A stretch of 43,974 bases of DNA. Source: Myxococcota bacterium. GTDB lineage: Bacteria; Myxococcota_A; UBA9160; UBA4427. Positions 1 to 8,500 of this stretch are shown here, in pieces. Under the pieces are notes generated by a model, which saw only the letters and a list, made by a program, of their open reading frames with translations, had not been told where the DNA came from and searched no databases. The position numbers were made by a program, and so were the translations under genes. Positions within the stretch are counted from its first letter, which is position 1, and each line of letters starts with the position of its first letter. The stretch covers positions 1 to 43,974 of the forward strand of contig JANQEL010000171.1 in the NCBI GenBank assembly GCA_028278345.1, read 5' to 3'.

Positions 1-67
1 TTCCCCTCTTCACCGTGCGCGGCCTTGCGCCACCGGTACGAACTCCAGCGATAGAGAGGTCATCAAG

Positions 68-1243
68 ATGGATCTGCGAATCTCCCCCGAAGGCATCAAG
101 TTCCGCGACGAACTGCGCGCCTGGCTCGACGAGAACCTCGAGCGCCCGTACACCGAAGAACTCCTCGACCCGAAGAACGATGAAGACTCTCTCGTCGAGG
201 TGCGCCGCAACTTCCAGCGCAAGCTGAACGACGCGGGTTATCTCGGGATGGGTTGGCCGGCCGAATGGGGAGGCCGTGGGGCCACCGCAGTGGAAGAGGC
301 GATCCTGCGCGCCGAACTCGCGATCGCCGACGCGCCCCAGAGCCCGAACAGCCTGGGCATCGGCTTGTGCGGTCCCGCGTTGATCCACCACGGCACCGAA
401 GAGCAGCGCCAGCGCTTCCTGCCCGCGATGCTCTCCTGCGACGAGATCTGGTGCCAGGGCTTCAGCGAGCCGGGCGCAGGCTCCGACCTCGCCGGCATCC
501 GCACCCGGGCCGAACCCGACGGCGACGACTTCCGCATCCACGGCCAGAAGGTGTGGACCACCCTCGGCCCCTGGTCGGATTGGATCTTCGTGCTCGCCCG
601 CACCGACATGGAAGACCGCTACGGCGGCATCACCTTCTTCCTGATGCCGATCGATCAGGACGGCGTCGAGATGCGCCCGCTGAAGCAGATCAGCGGCGAG
701 TCGGAGTTCGGCGAGGTGTTCTTCGACAACGCGCTGGCCAAGCGCGAACACATCGTGGGCAAGCTCGGCGAAGGCTGGCGCATCGCGATGACGGTGCTTG
801 GCTTCGAGCGCGGCGGCAGCACGCTGCTTCCCTCGGCGGAGTACGGCCGGCAGATCGATTGCCTCGTTTCGGCCCTGCGCGAGAGCGGCGACATCGAACG
901 CAGCGACGTTCGCGAGAAGGTCGGCGCGCTCATCGTCGAGAACGAAGTGATGCGCGCCGGTGGCCTGCGGACGCTGGCTTCGGTGGCGCAGGACCTGCCC
1001 CCCGGCCCCGAGTCTTCGATCGACAAGATATTCTGGTCGGAGTTCCACCAGCGCCTCACCGATACCGCGATCGAGCTGATGGGCCCGCTGGGACAACTCG
1101 AGGTCACATCGCCCGGAGCACGCAAGGACATGGACTGGATGTACGAATACCTCTGGTCCCGCGCGGGCACGATCTACTCCGGTTCGTCGGAGATCCAGCG
1201 CAACATCATCGCCAAGCGCGTTCTCCAGATGCCCACCAAGTAG
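68..1243 (+). CDS. Acyl-CoA dehydrogenase, catalytic-type subunit
   Basis: 391-residue FAD-dependent acyl-CoA dehydrogenase, which would oxidise an acyl-CoA thioester to the enoyl-CoA in the cytoplasm. The three family parts are present: an N-terminal helical domain, a middle beta domain with the FAD/substrate motif around 'CQGFSEPGAGSDLA' and 'KVWTT', and a C-terminal helical domain ending in 'SGSSEIQRNIIAKRVL'. The medium-chain-type glutamate of 'YEGT' is replaced by Ser, but a Glu at residue 247 ('LGFERGG') sits where isovaleryl-CoA and long-chain dehydrogenases carry their catalytic base, so the protein is probably active. The ATG follows a GAGAGG-like site. The next gene, 49 bp downstream, is a second, diverged acyl-CoA dehydrogenase, the arrangement of the alpha2-beta2 heteromeric enzymes of actinobacterial steroid side-chain degradation. 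The substrate cannot be read from sequence. Confidence 0.93.
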   Translation: MDLRISPEGIKFRDELRAWLDENLERPYTEELLDPKNDEDSLVEVRRNFQRKLNDAGYLGMGWPAEWGGRGATAVEEAILRAELAIADAPQSPNSLGIGLCGPALIHHGTEEQRQRFLPAMLSCDEIWCQGFSEPGAGSDLAGIRTRAEPDGDDFRIHGQKVWTTLGPWSDWIFVLARTDMEDRYGGITFFLMPIDQDGVEMRPLKQISGESEFGEVFFDNALAKREHIVGKLGEGWRIAMTVLGFERGGSTLLPSAEYGRQIDCLVSALRESGDIERSDVREKVGALIVENEVMRAGGLRTLASVAQDLPPGPESSIDKIFWSEFHQRLTDTAIELMGPLGQLEVTSPGARKDMDWMYEYLWSRAGTIYSGSSEIQRNIIAKRVLQMPTK

Positions 1244-1292
1244 CCGCCCTTCACCCGGCCCTCGCGAACCCAGTTCAAAGGAAGGAGTCTCC

Positions 1293-2378
1293 ATGCAGTT
1301 CGAACTCAACGAAGACCAGGCGCTCCTCAAGTCGTCGACGCGCGAGCTCCTGGAAAGCGAATCCCCCATCGCGCAGTCGCGCGCCGTCATGGAAGACAAT
1401 CCCGACGGCTTTGCGAAGGACCTGCACGCCCAGCTGGGCGAGCTCGGCTACATCGGCATTCTGCAGACCGACGACGCCGGCGGCATGGGGGCGATCGCGT
1501 TCGCGGCCGTGCTCGCCGAGATGGGTCGCGTGGCCTTCCCCGGCCCCTTCATGGATGTCGCCGTGGCGGTGCGCGTGCTCGAGGATTGCGGAGGCGACAC
1601 CGCGGCGAAGTGGCAGCAGGCCGCGGCGGCCGGTGAAAAGATCGTCGTGCTCGCGCGCGGCGAGAACATGACGAGCGCCGACGACGCGAAGGTGGCGGCG
1701 AGCTTCGCGGAGGGTCGCGTCACGGGTCGCAAGGTCTTCATTCCGTTCGGTGCGCAAGCGGACGCCCTGCTCGTCGAAACGCAGCAGGGCATCGCGCTGG
1801 TCGAACGCCCGGATTCAGGTTGGAACGCCACGGCGCTCACCACCCTCGATCACTCCCAGCGCTTCGTTTCGATCGAGTTCGATGACGCGGGCGAACTCCT
1901 GTGCGAAGCCGGCAAGGCTTCGGAGATCCTCGCCGACGCGGCGCGCCGCTCGACCCTGGGCGCCTCGGCCGTGATGCTCGGCTGCATGGAGAGCGCGCTC
2001 GAATCGGGTGTCGCATACACGAAGGAACGCGAAGCCTTCGGCGTGCCGATCGGTTCCTTCCAGGGTCTGCAGCATCGCGCGGCCGACATGCTGATCAAGA
2101 CCGAGAGCACGCGTTCGGCGGTCTTCCGCGCAGCCTGGGCAGAAGAGAACGACGAGCCCGACGCCGGTTATCTCGCCTCGGTGGCGAAGGCCTGGGCCGG
2201 CCCGTCGAGTCGCTTCGTCTGTGGCCAGTCGATCCAGCTGCTCGGCGGCGTCGGGTACACCTGGGAGTACGACCAGCACATGTGGCTCAAGCGCGTGAAG
2301 ACCTTCGAGAGCTTCTACGGTTCGACCCGCGCGAGCACGGAGCACGTGCTGGCGTCTTCGTCGCACATCAACGCGTAG
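1293..2378 (+). CDS. Acyl-CoA dehydrogenase, partner-type subunit
   Basis: 361-residue acyl-CoA dehydrogenase-fold protein with a strong AAGGAAGGAG ribosome-binding site. The N-terminus ('MQFELNEDQALLKSSTRELL') and the C-terminal block 'LLGGVGYTWEYDQHMWLKR' are typical of the shorter member of paired acyl-CoA dehydrogenases. The central helix that carries the catalytic Glu in related enzymes reads 'ADAARRSTLGAS' here, with no acidic residue in the expected place, and the usual GTSEIQ motif is absent. I infer a structural or FAD-sharing partner of the preceding gene, co-transcribed with it. It could still be an independent enzyme using another base. It converges with the permease on the opposite strand, with only 9 bp between the stop codons. 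Confidence 0.9.
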   Translation: MQFELNEDQALLKSSTRELLESESPIAQSRAVMEDNPDGFAKDLHAQLGELGYIGILQTDDAGGMGAIAFAAVLAEMGRVAFPGPFMDVAVAVRVLEDCGGDTAAKWQQAAAAGEKIVVLARGENMTSADDAKVAASFAEGRVTGRKVFIPFGAQADALLVETQQGIALVERPDSGWNATALTTLDHSQRFVSIEFDDAGELLCEAGKASEILADAARRSTLGASAVMLGCMESALESGVAYTKEREAFGVPIGSFQGLQHRAADMLIKTESTRSAVFRAAWAEENDEPDAGYLASVAKAWAGPSSRFVCGQSIQLLGGVGYTWEYDQHMWLKRVKTFESFYGSTRASTEHVLASSSHINA

Positions 2379-2387
2379 CGCCTTTGC

Positions 2388-3671
2388 TCAACTCGCGCGT
2401 CGCTTGAACCAGTAGTAGACGGGCACGCCGGCCAGTGCGGTGGCGAGTCCGACGGCCGCCTGCATGGGCTCGCGCTGGATCATGAAGTACGCGCCGTAGA
2501 GCGTCATGGCGATGAAGAGCAGGCCGATCCACGGCTGACCGAAGCCGCGATCGCCCTCGCCTCCATCCCGCCAACGCGCGGCCAGCAGCGCCGCCACCGT
2601 GGCCGCTGACGAGAGGCCGAGGGTGAAGCCGATGTAGCCGAGCAACTCGGCGAGCCCGCTCCACCAGACCACCGCGATGGCCGCACCCGTCTGGAGCGCG
2701 ATCGCGCTGACCGGCGTCTTGCCGTCGGCGCGGAACGTCTGCGGGAAGAGACCGTCTTCCGCCATCTTCGCGTAGACCCGCGGGCCGGCCATCACCATGG
2801 CCCAGATCGAAGTGAAGAGCGCAAGCGCCACTACGAGGGAAACGGCCTTGCGAAGTCCGGGCCCGCCCAGGGCTTCGGCCGCAACGGCGCCGACGTCGGG
2901 GCGGCCGGCCAGGGCATCGACCGGGGCCGCGTAGACGAACACGGCGTTGAGTCCAAGGTAGAGCGCCGTCACGACGCCGGTCCCGAGCAGGAGTGACCGG
3001 GGCAGCGTGCGTTCCGGGTCGCGTACCTCCCCACCGATGTAGACCGCCGCGTTCCAGCCCGCATAGGAAAACGAAATCCACACGAGGGTGACCGCGAACG
3101 CACCGAAGGGGAACGAATTCGGGGGGGCGGGGGCGTCCACCCTTTCGGGGAGCGCCGACAGGCCGAATGCCACGAAGCCGAGGATCAGTACGAGCTTCGT
3201 GGCCACTGCGAGATTCTGGAGCCAGACCCCCTCGCGGTCGCGCATGGCATGGATCACGCCAGCCAGCGCGATGGCGCCGGTTCCGATCCACTCGGGCCGG
3301 ATATCCGGTGCAAACGTCTCTCCGAGATAGGCCTGCAGGCCGAGGCCGGATGCGGCGATCGGTGCGGTGAACCCGGCCAGGAGTGACACCCAACCGGCGA
3401 GAAAGCCGACCAGGGGATGCACCATGCGCGAAAGGAAGAGGTATTCGCCGCCCGAGTCGGGATGACGTTGGGCAAGCGCCCCGTAGGACAAAGCGCCACA
3501 GAGTGCGATCGCACCGCCGACGACCCAGGCGAATAGCACGTACTGGGGTTGGCCGAGATCGCCGAGTGCAAAACCCGATGTCGTGAACACCCCGGCCCCG
3601 ATCATGTTGGCGACCACGAGTGCCGCCGCGCTGCGCGTGTCGAGTCGGCGCTCGGTTTGTGATTGTGCCAA
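2388..3671 (-). CDS. APC-superfamily amino acid permease
   Basis: About 427-residue polytopic inner-membrane transporter of the amino acid-polyamine-organocation superfamily, likely a cation-coupled amino acid or amine permease. The first membrane helix has the family signature 'NMIGAGVFTTSG', followed by about 11 more hydrophobic segments, including 'FSYAGWNAAVYIGGEVRDPERTL' (helix 6 region, shown in part: 'SYAGWNAAVYIGGEVRDP') and a late 'VYAKMAEDGLFPQTF' block. The frame is open to 3854, but I choose the TTG at 3671 because AAGAAGGAAG lies 6 bases upstream and the next residues (AQSQTERRLDTRSAAAL) give a normal short N-tail; longer forms would run into the divergent tpsB gene. Substrate is unknown. 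It is transcribed away from the TPS locus and seems unrelated to it. Confidence 0.88.
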   Translation of the reverse strand: MAQSQTERRLDTRSAAALVVANMIGAGVFTTSGFALGDLGQPQYVLFAWVVGGAIALCGALSYGALAQRHPDSGGEYLFLSRMVHPLVGFLAGWVSLLAGFTAPIAASGLGLQAYLGETFAPDIRPEWIGTGAIALAGVIHAMRDREGVWLQNLAVATKLVLILGFVAFGLSALPERVDAPAPPNSFPFGAFAVTLVWISFSYAGWNAAVYIGGEVRDPERTLPRSLLLGTGVVTALYLGLNAVFVYAAPVDALAGRPDVGAVAAEALGGPGLRKAVSLVVALALFTSIWAMVMAGPRVYAKMAEDGLFPQTFRADGKTPVSAIALQTGAAIAVVWWSGLAELLGYIGFTLGLSSAATVAALLAARWRDGGEGDRGFGQPWIGLLFIAMTLYGAYFMIQREPMQAAVGLATALAGVPVYYWFKRRAS

Positions 3672-3677
3672 GCTCGG

Positions 3678-3687
3678 CTTCCTTCTT
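3678..3687 (-). promoter_or_regulatory. Ribosome-binding site deciding the permease TTG start
   Basis: On the minus strand this reads AAGAAGGAAG. Its AGGAAG core ends 6 bases before a TTG at 3671-3669. No ATG in the frame has a comparable site, so it supports the TTG start and a non-overlapping divergent arrangement with tpsB. Confidence 0.6.
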
Positions 3688-3760
3688 GAGATCTTCGTTC
3701 GGTTCGACGCGATCGATGCGATCTCGTCGACGAAGACAAGGCCGCGCGGCTGGAATTGGG

Positions 3761-5536
3761 ATGGCGATGTTAGTGCGTTGGAAGTGTCGAGGCCGCATGC
3801 GCAGCGGTTGCGAGCGTGCTGCGCGTGTCTCGATTGCGGCGATGTCGTTCGCATTGTGTGTCGCGACCAGCGCGAAGGCGCAGCAGGCGCCGTTGCTCGA
3901 AGGCCCCGGCGCGGATCGCCCGCAACCCGAGCGACTCGAGCCCGAACCCGAGAAGCCGCGCATCGGTTCGCGCGTATTGCCGCGCATCGAGATCCCCGAA
4001 GACGATCTCGCGGATTCGGCGCTCTCGGGCGCTTCGATCGTGGTGCACGCCTTTGCCTTCAGCGGCAACACGGTCTTCACGAACGAACAACTGGACCGCG
4101 TGGTGGAAGGCTACGTGGGGGGCGTGCGTCGCTATGCGGATCTGTTGGAAGCCCGCGACCGGATCACCCGAGCCTATATCGATGCCGGCTACCTCAATAG
4201 CGGTGCGGTGCTGCCCCGACAGAACTTCGCCGATGGCGTCGTGCGGATCGAAATCACCGAGGGGCGCATCGCCGAGATCGAGGTGACGACCAGCGGTCGC
4301 CTGCGCGAGCACTACGTGGAGAGCCGGCTCGAGGGGATCGATGTCTTCGACGTCGACGACCTGCGCGAACGCTTGCGACGCATGAAGCGCGACCCTGGAA
4401 TCGACGCGGTGGCGGCGGAACTGCTGCCCGGCCGCGAACCCGGCCAGGCGCACCTCGCCATGACGGTCGATGAGGCCTTCCCCGCAGATGGCCTGGTCCG
4501 CGTGGACAACCAGGCATCGCAATCGGTGGGTGGCATTCGCGGCCGGGCGCAGGTGGGGCTGCGCAATCTGAGTGGTTGGGGCGACCGCGTCTCGATTGCC
4601 TTCACCCAGGCCGAAGAACTCACCGACCTCGATGTGCGCATTCGCGCCCCCGTGACCCGTTGGGATACGACCGTCGAGGTCATTGCACGACGCGCCTCCA
4701 GTCGAATCGTCGAAAAGGAGGTCGATCGCTTGACGGACAGCGGGGCCATCGACGACATCTCGAGTGACACCAAGGCCGTGGGCTTTCGGGTGCGCCAGCC
4801 CGTGCTGCAGTTGCGCGGCCTGGAAGCCAGCGCGTTTTTCGGCGGCGACTGGAAGCGCGGCGACGCCTTCCTGACCCTCGACTCGGGTACCGAGATCAAC
4901 GCGGGAGACCCGGACAACGACAAGTCGACAGCGGCGGTCCTGCGCCTGGGCACCGAAGCCATGCTGCGCCTGCGCCACCGCGCATTCGCCGCACGCATCA
5001 CGGCGAGCCACGGCCTCGACGTGTTGGGCGCAACCGACGATCCGAGCCCGGGCTTCGCCGATGGCGTCTTCACCAGCGGTCTCTTCCAACTCCAGATGAT
5101 CGAGTTCCTGCCCTGGTACGGCCTGCGGCTCCAGACCCGACTCGACGGGCAGGTGGCCAGCGGACAGCTGCTCGGCCTCGAGCGATTCGCAGTGGGCGGG
5201 CGCGCGACCGTGCGCGGCTATCGCGAAAACCTGTTGGTGAAGGACGAGGGCTTCGTCGCGTCCTCGGAGCTGCGGGTTCCCCTCCCGACGCTCTGGCGAT
5301 TGGAGCGCTTCGAACTCGGAGTGTTCAGCGACCTCGGCTACGGGCGCAACAAGCGCAGCGGCGACCGCGTTTCGGACACGCTCTGGAGTGCGGGCCTGGG
5401 CCTGCACGCGAGACTCACACCCGGTATCCGGATCGCACTCGAGTGGGCAAAGGATCTCGAAGACACGCGTGGCGTCACGGGAAAGGAATTGCAGGACGAC
5501 GGCTTCCACTTCGGCGTCGAACTGGCCCTGCCGTGA
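3761..5536 (+). CDS. TpsB two-partner-secretion outer-membrane transporter (ShlB/FhaC/HecB family)
   Basis: About 591-residue Omp85-superfamily pore that would export the TpsA-like protein encoded next. After a Sec signal peptide ending '...CVATSAKA-QQ' comes a proline-rich segment, a POTRA-type domain ('VVHAFAFSGNTVFTNEQLDRV', shown as 'FAFSGNTVFTNEQL', to about residue 140), a second POTRA-like region, and a 16-strand-type barrel beginning near 'VRVDNQASQSVGGIRGR'. The VRGY motif of the conserved L6 loop is at residues 484-487 ('GGRATVRGYRENLL'). Length matches FhaC/ShlB (about 550-590). The open frame extends to 3620, but upstream residues are Arg/Ser-rich and unlike a signal sequence; ATG 3761 or 3797 both give a signal peptide, and 3797 is the main alternative. 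The partner gene starts 56 bp downstream. Confidence 0.92.
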   Translation: MAMLVRWKCRGRMRSGCERAARVSIAAMSFALCVATSAKAQQAPLLEGPGADRPQPERLEPEPEKPRIGSRVLPRIEIPEDDLADSALSGASIVVHAFAFSGNTVFTNEQLDRVVEGYVGGVRRYADLLEARDRITRAYIDAGYLNSGAVLPRQNFADGVVRIEITEGRIAEIEVTTSGRLREHYVESRLEGIDVFDVDDLRERLRRMKRDPGIDAVAAELLPGREPGQAHLAMTVDEAFPADGLVRVDNQASQSVGGIRGRAQVGLRNLSGWGDRVSIAFTQAEELTDLDVRIRAPVTRWDTTVEVIARRASSRIVEKEVDRLTDSGAIDDISSDTKAVGFRVRQPVLQLRGLEASAFFGGDWKRGDAFLTLDSGTEINAGDPDNDKSTAAVLRLGTEAMLRLRHRAFAARITASHGLDVLGATDDPSPGFADGVFTSGLFQLQMIEFLPWYGLRLQTRLDGQVASGQLLGLERFAVGGRATVRGYRENLLVKDEGFVASSELRVPLPTLWRLERFELGVFSDLGYGRNKRSGDRVSDTLWSAGLGLHARLTPGIRIALEWAKDLEDTRGVTGKELQDDGFHFGVELALP

Positions 5537-5592
5537 TGCAGGCTTGCTCGGGCGCGTACCCGGGTGATAGAAGACATAACGGAGCTTGATGC

Positions 5593-8500
5593 ATGACCCC
5601 CCTCCCCCTGTCTCGATCGCGACTGGTCCGCGGCGCACTGGCGCCTTTGCTCGTCCTTGGGCTGCTCCTCGCATCCACGGGCGCGCTCGCCCAGAACAGC
5701 ACCATCGAGTACGACGACACGCCCGGGCAGGATCCGCTGGTCGTGCTGCCCGGGGGCCCCGGCGGCAACGTCTATGTGCTCGATGCGTCCCTCAACGGAG
5801 TGCGGAACGAAGACGAAACGTTCGCAATGCACAGTCTGGTGGATTTCCAGCTGGCGGATGGCGACATCGCACAGGTCACGGACGATGCGGCGCACATCGA
5901 TCTCGTGAGCGATGTCGTGATTCGGGTCACCGGTGGGAATGCCTCGAACATCGAAGGTCGAATCGAGAATCTCTACAACGATGCCGACCTGATCTTCCTG
6001 AACCCCAACGGCCTCTTCTTCGGATCGAACTTCTCGATCGACCTCCAGCAGAGTTTCGTCGCGAGTACGGCGAACTTCGTCGACGCCGTGCAGCTCTCCG
6101 ACGGCGCGACGGTGCGGCTCGAAACCGGAGAACCGACGGCCCTTCCCGTCTTCACTGCGGTCGACTCGCCGACCTACGGTTTCCTGGGCGCCGGTGCGGA
6201 CATCATCATCGATGGCTTGAATGCCGATGGGGCCATCCCCATCGAACCGGATCTGGCCTTCGGCTTCCTGGCGAACAACATCCAGATGGGGACAGGAGCC
6301 GTTTCGAGTCCGATCCTCACCAACGGCCGCAATCTGTTGGCGGTCGCGATCGGGGATCAGGGCGGGCTCATGACGGACCTCGAGCCCGATACGATTCCCT
6401 TCCTCACGAGCCTCACCGGGGATCCGATCCTGCCGACCGGGCAGATCCTCTCGAACGCGGACATCGACACCAGTGTCGAGGGGCTCGCCAGTGGCGACCT
6501 GGTTCTGTACGGCGGTGAGGTGCTGATGCAGACGGGGAGCATCTTCACGGGTGGCATCGGCTCCACTTCCTCCGCGGGCGACATCTTCTTGAACGGTCGA
6601 AACATCGAGATCGGCGTCGACATCGATACCTCGGTGGCCGAGTTCTCGCGTGGTGGCGATGTCATCATCAGCGGCATCTTTACAACCGAGTTCATTGGTG
6701 GCCCCCGCGTCATCGATACCCGCGGTGGTGCGGGGCAGCAGGGTGGACTCGTCGTCCTCCTCGGTGGACTGGCCCTCGATGCGAACCGTCTGACGATCAA
6801 CGTCGCGGACACGAGCCGCGGCAACCTCACGAACATCGTGAGCCTGACGAGTCAGAACCTGAGTTTCGTGGGAAGCACCGTCGAGAACGTATCGAGCGTC
6901 CCCGCGACCTTCTTTGCGGGAAGCTTCGTGGCGGCGGGGAACGACATCGTCCTGGCCGACAGCACGATCAACCTGCGCAACGACGGTACGGACGGCGTGT
7001 CGAGCGCGGTGATCGAAGCCACGGGTCTCGTCGATCTGCGCAACACCACGATCGATGCCTCGTCGACCGCCGGCGCGGATGGAGGCAACATCCTGGTCGA
7101 GTTCGGCACCGACGTGCTGCAGGACGCGAATACCGACCTCAACGTCGCCGCCGTGCCGAACCCCGGAACAGTCATCATCCGTCAGGGCGACGGCGGGTCC
7201 GTGTCCGATCCCCCGTTCGATCTACCCGACGATGGCTTCACGCCGGGAATCGATCCGCTTCAGGTTCCCGATTTCGAACCGCCCGCGTCGGGGCTGGTGT
7301 TCGACTTCGTCCCGGATCGCACGGCTGGTGGCCCGAGCCTCCTGGGCGCCGCCGGTTCGGGCGAAGATGACCGGGAGGCCGCCATCGCCGCGGCCCAGGA
7401 CGAGGACGCGCTCTCCCTCGTGGCCGCGAGCCAGGCGGACGCCGAGCGCAAGGGTGAGAACGACGCGAACGGCTCCGTACCGATCTTCACCAACGCCAGT
7501 GAACACTCTCCCCTCGTCCCGCGCACCTGCAACGCCCTGGCCGCCGGCGATCGCGACAGCAAGTTGCTCGCGCGCACCAATCAACGTCTCCCCGCCTCTC
7601 CCGAAGACTGGCTGATCGCCTACGACGCGAGCGGCGATCGGCTGCTGGCCGCAGCCGTTGCGCCGGAGCTTGCGCCGGTCGCGGCGATCGCAGACGGCGA
7701 AGCCACGCGCGGTGGTTCGGTCCGCAGCTCGCGTGCCCAGCGCGACCTCGCCGAAGCAGCGCTCGCGATCCGGGCCGGGCGCTACGAAGAGGCCGCGGAG
7801 CATTTCTCGAGTGCCGTCGATGAGCTGACCACGGCGGGCGACGAGCGCGGTGCCAGCGAAGCGATGCTCGCCTACGCGCAACTGCAGTTGCAGGAAGGTC
7901 ACTTCGCGGCGGCTCGCATGGAACTCGAGCGCGCCCTCGAGATCGCCCACGAGCTCGATGACGAAGCCCACCTTGCCGCCGTGCGTGCGAGCCTCGGCAA
8001 CGCGCTGATCGCCACCGGTGAACTCGGGCGCGCCGAGGACGAACTCACCCGCGGTCTCGCCGTGGTTTCCAAGAAGCCGAAGAGCGGGCAGGACGACGCC
8101 TCGGCCGCGGTGCTCAACAATCTCGGCAATCGCCACGCGGCCCTCAACGATCACGCCAGCGCCCGCAAGGCCTTCGAGCGATCGGCGAAGCTGGCGCGCG
8201 AGCGCGGGCTCGAGGCCGACGAGGCGCGCGCCCTGCTCGGCGCGGCGCGGGTCGCGATCGAGACCGGGGATGTGCGCGCGGCGCGCCGCAATCTCGATCG
8301 GGCGCGGCCCCTCGTGAGCAAGCTGCCGAGCACCGCCGAACGCGTTCCCCTCTCGATCCACATGGGCCGCACCCTCGGCTCGATCGCCGCCCACTCCCCC
8401 CGCTACCGCGCCGACGCGTTGCGCGGCGCCTTCGACGCCTTCGACGACGCGCGCCGCTCGGCCGAAGAGGTGGGAGATCTGCGCGGCGTGGCCCTCGCCA

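Noticed and set aside
3770-5674. 634-codon open frame on the minus strand over tpsB
   Set aside because: Antisense shadow in GC-rich DNA; composition is low-complexity and the plus-strand frame has clear POTRA and barrel motifs.
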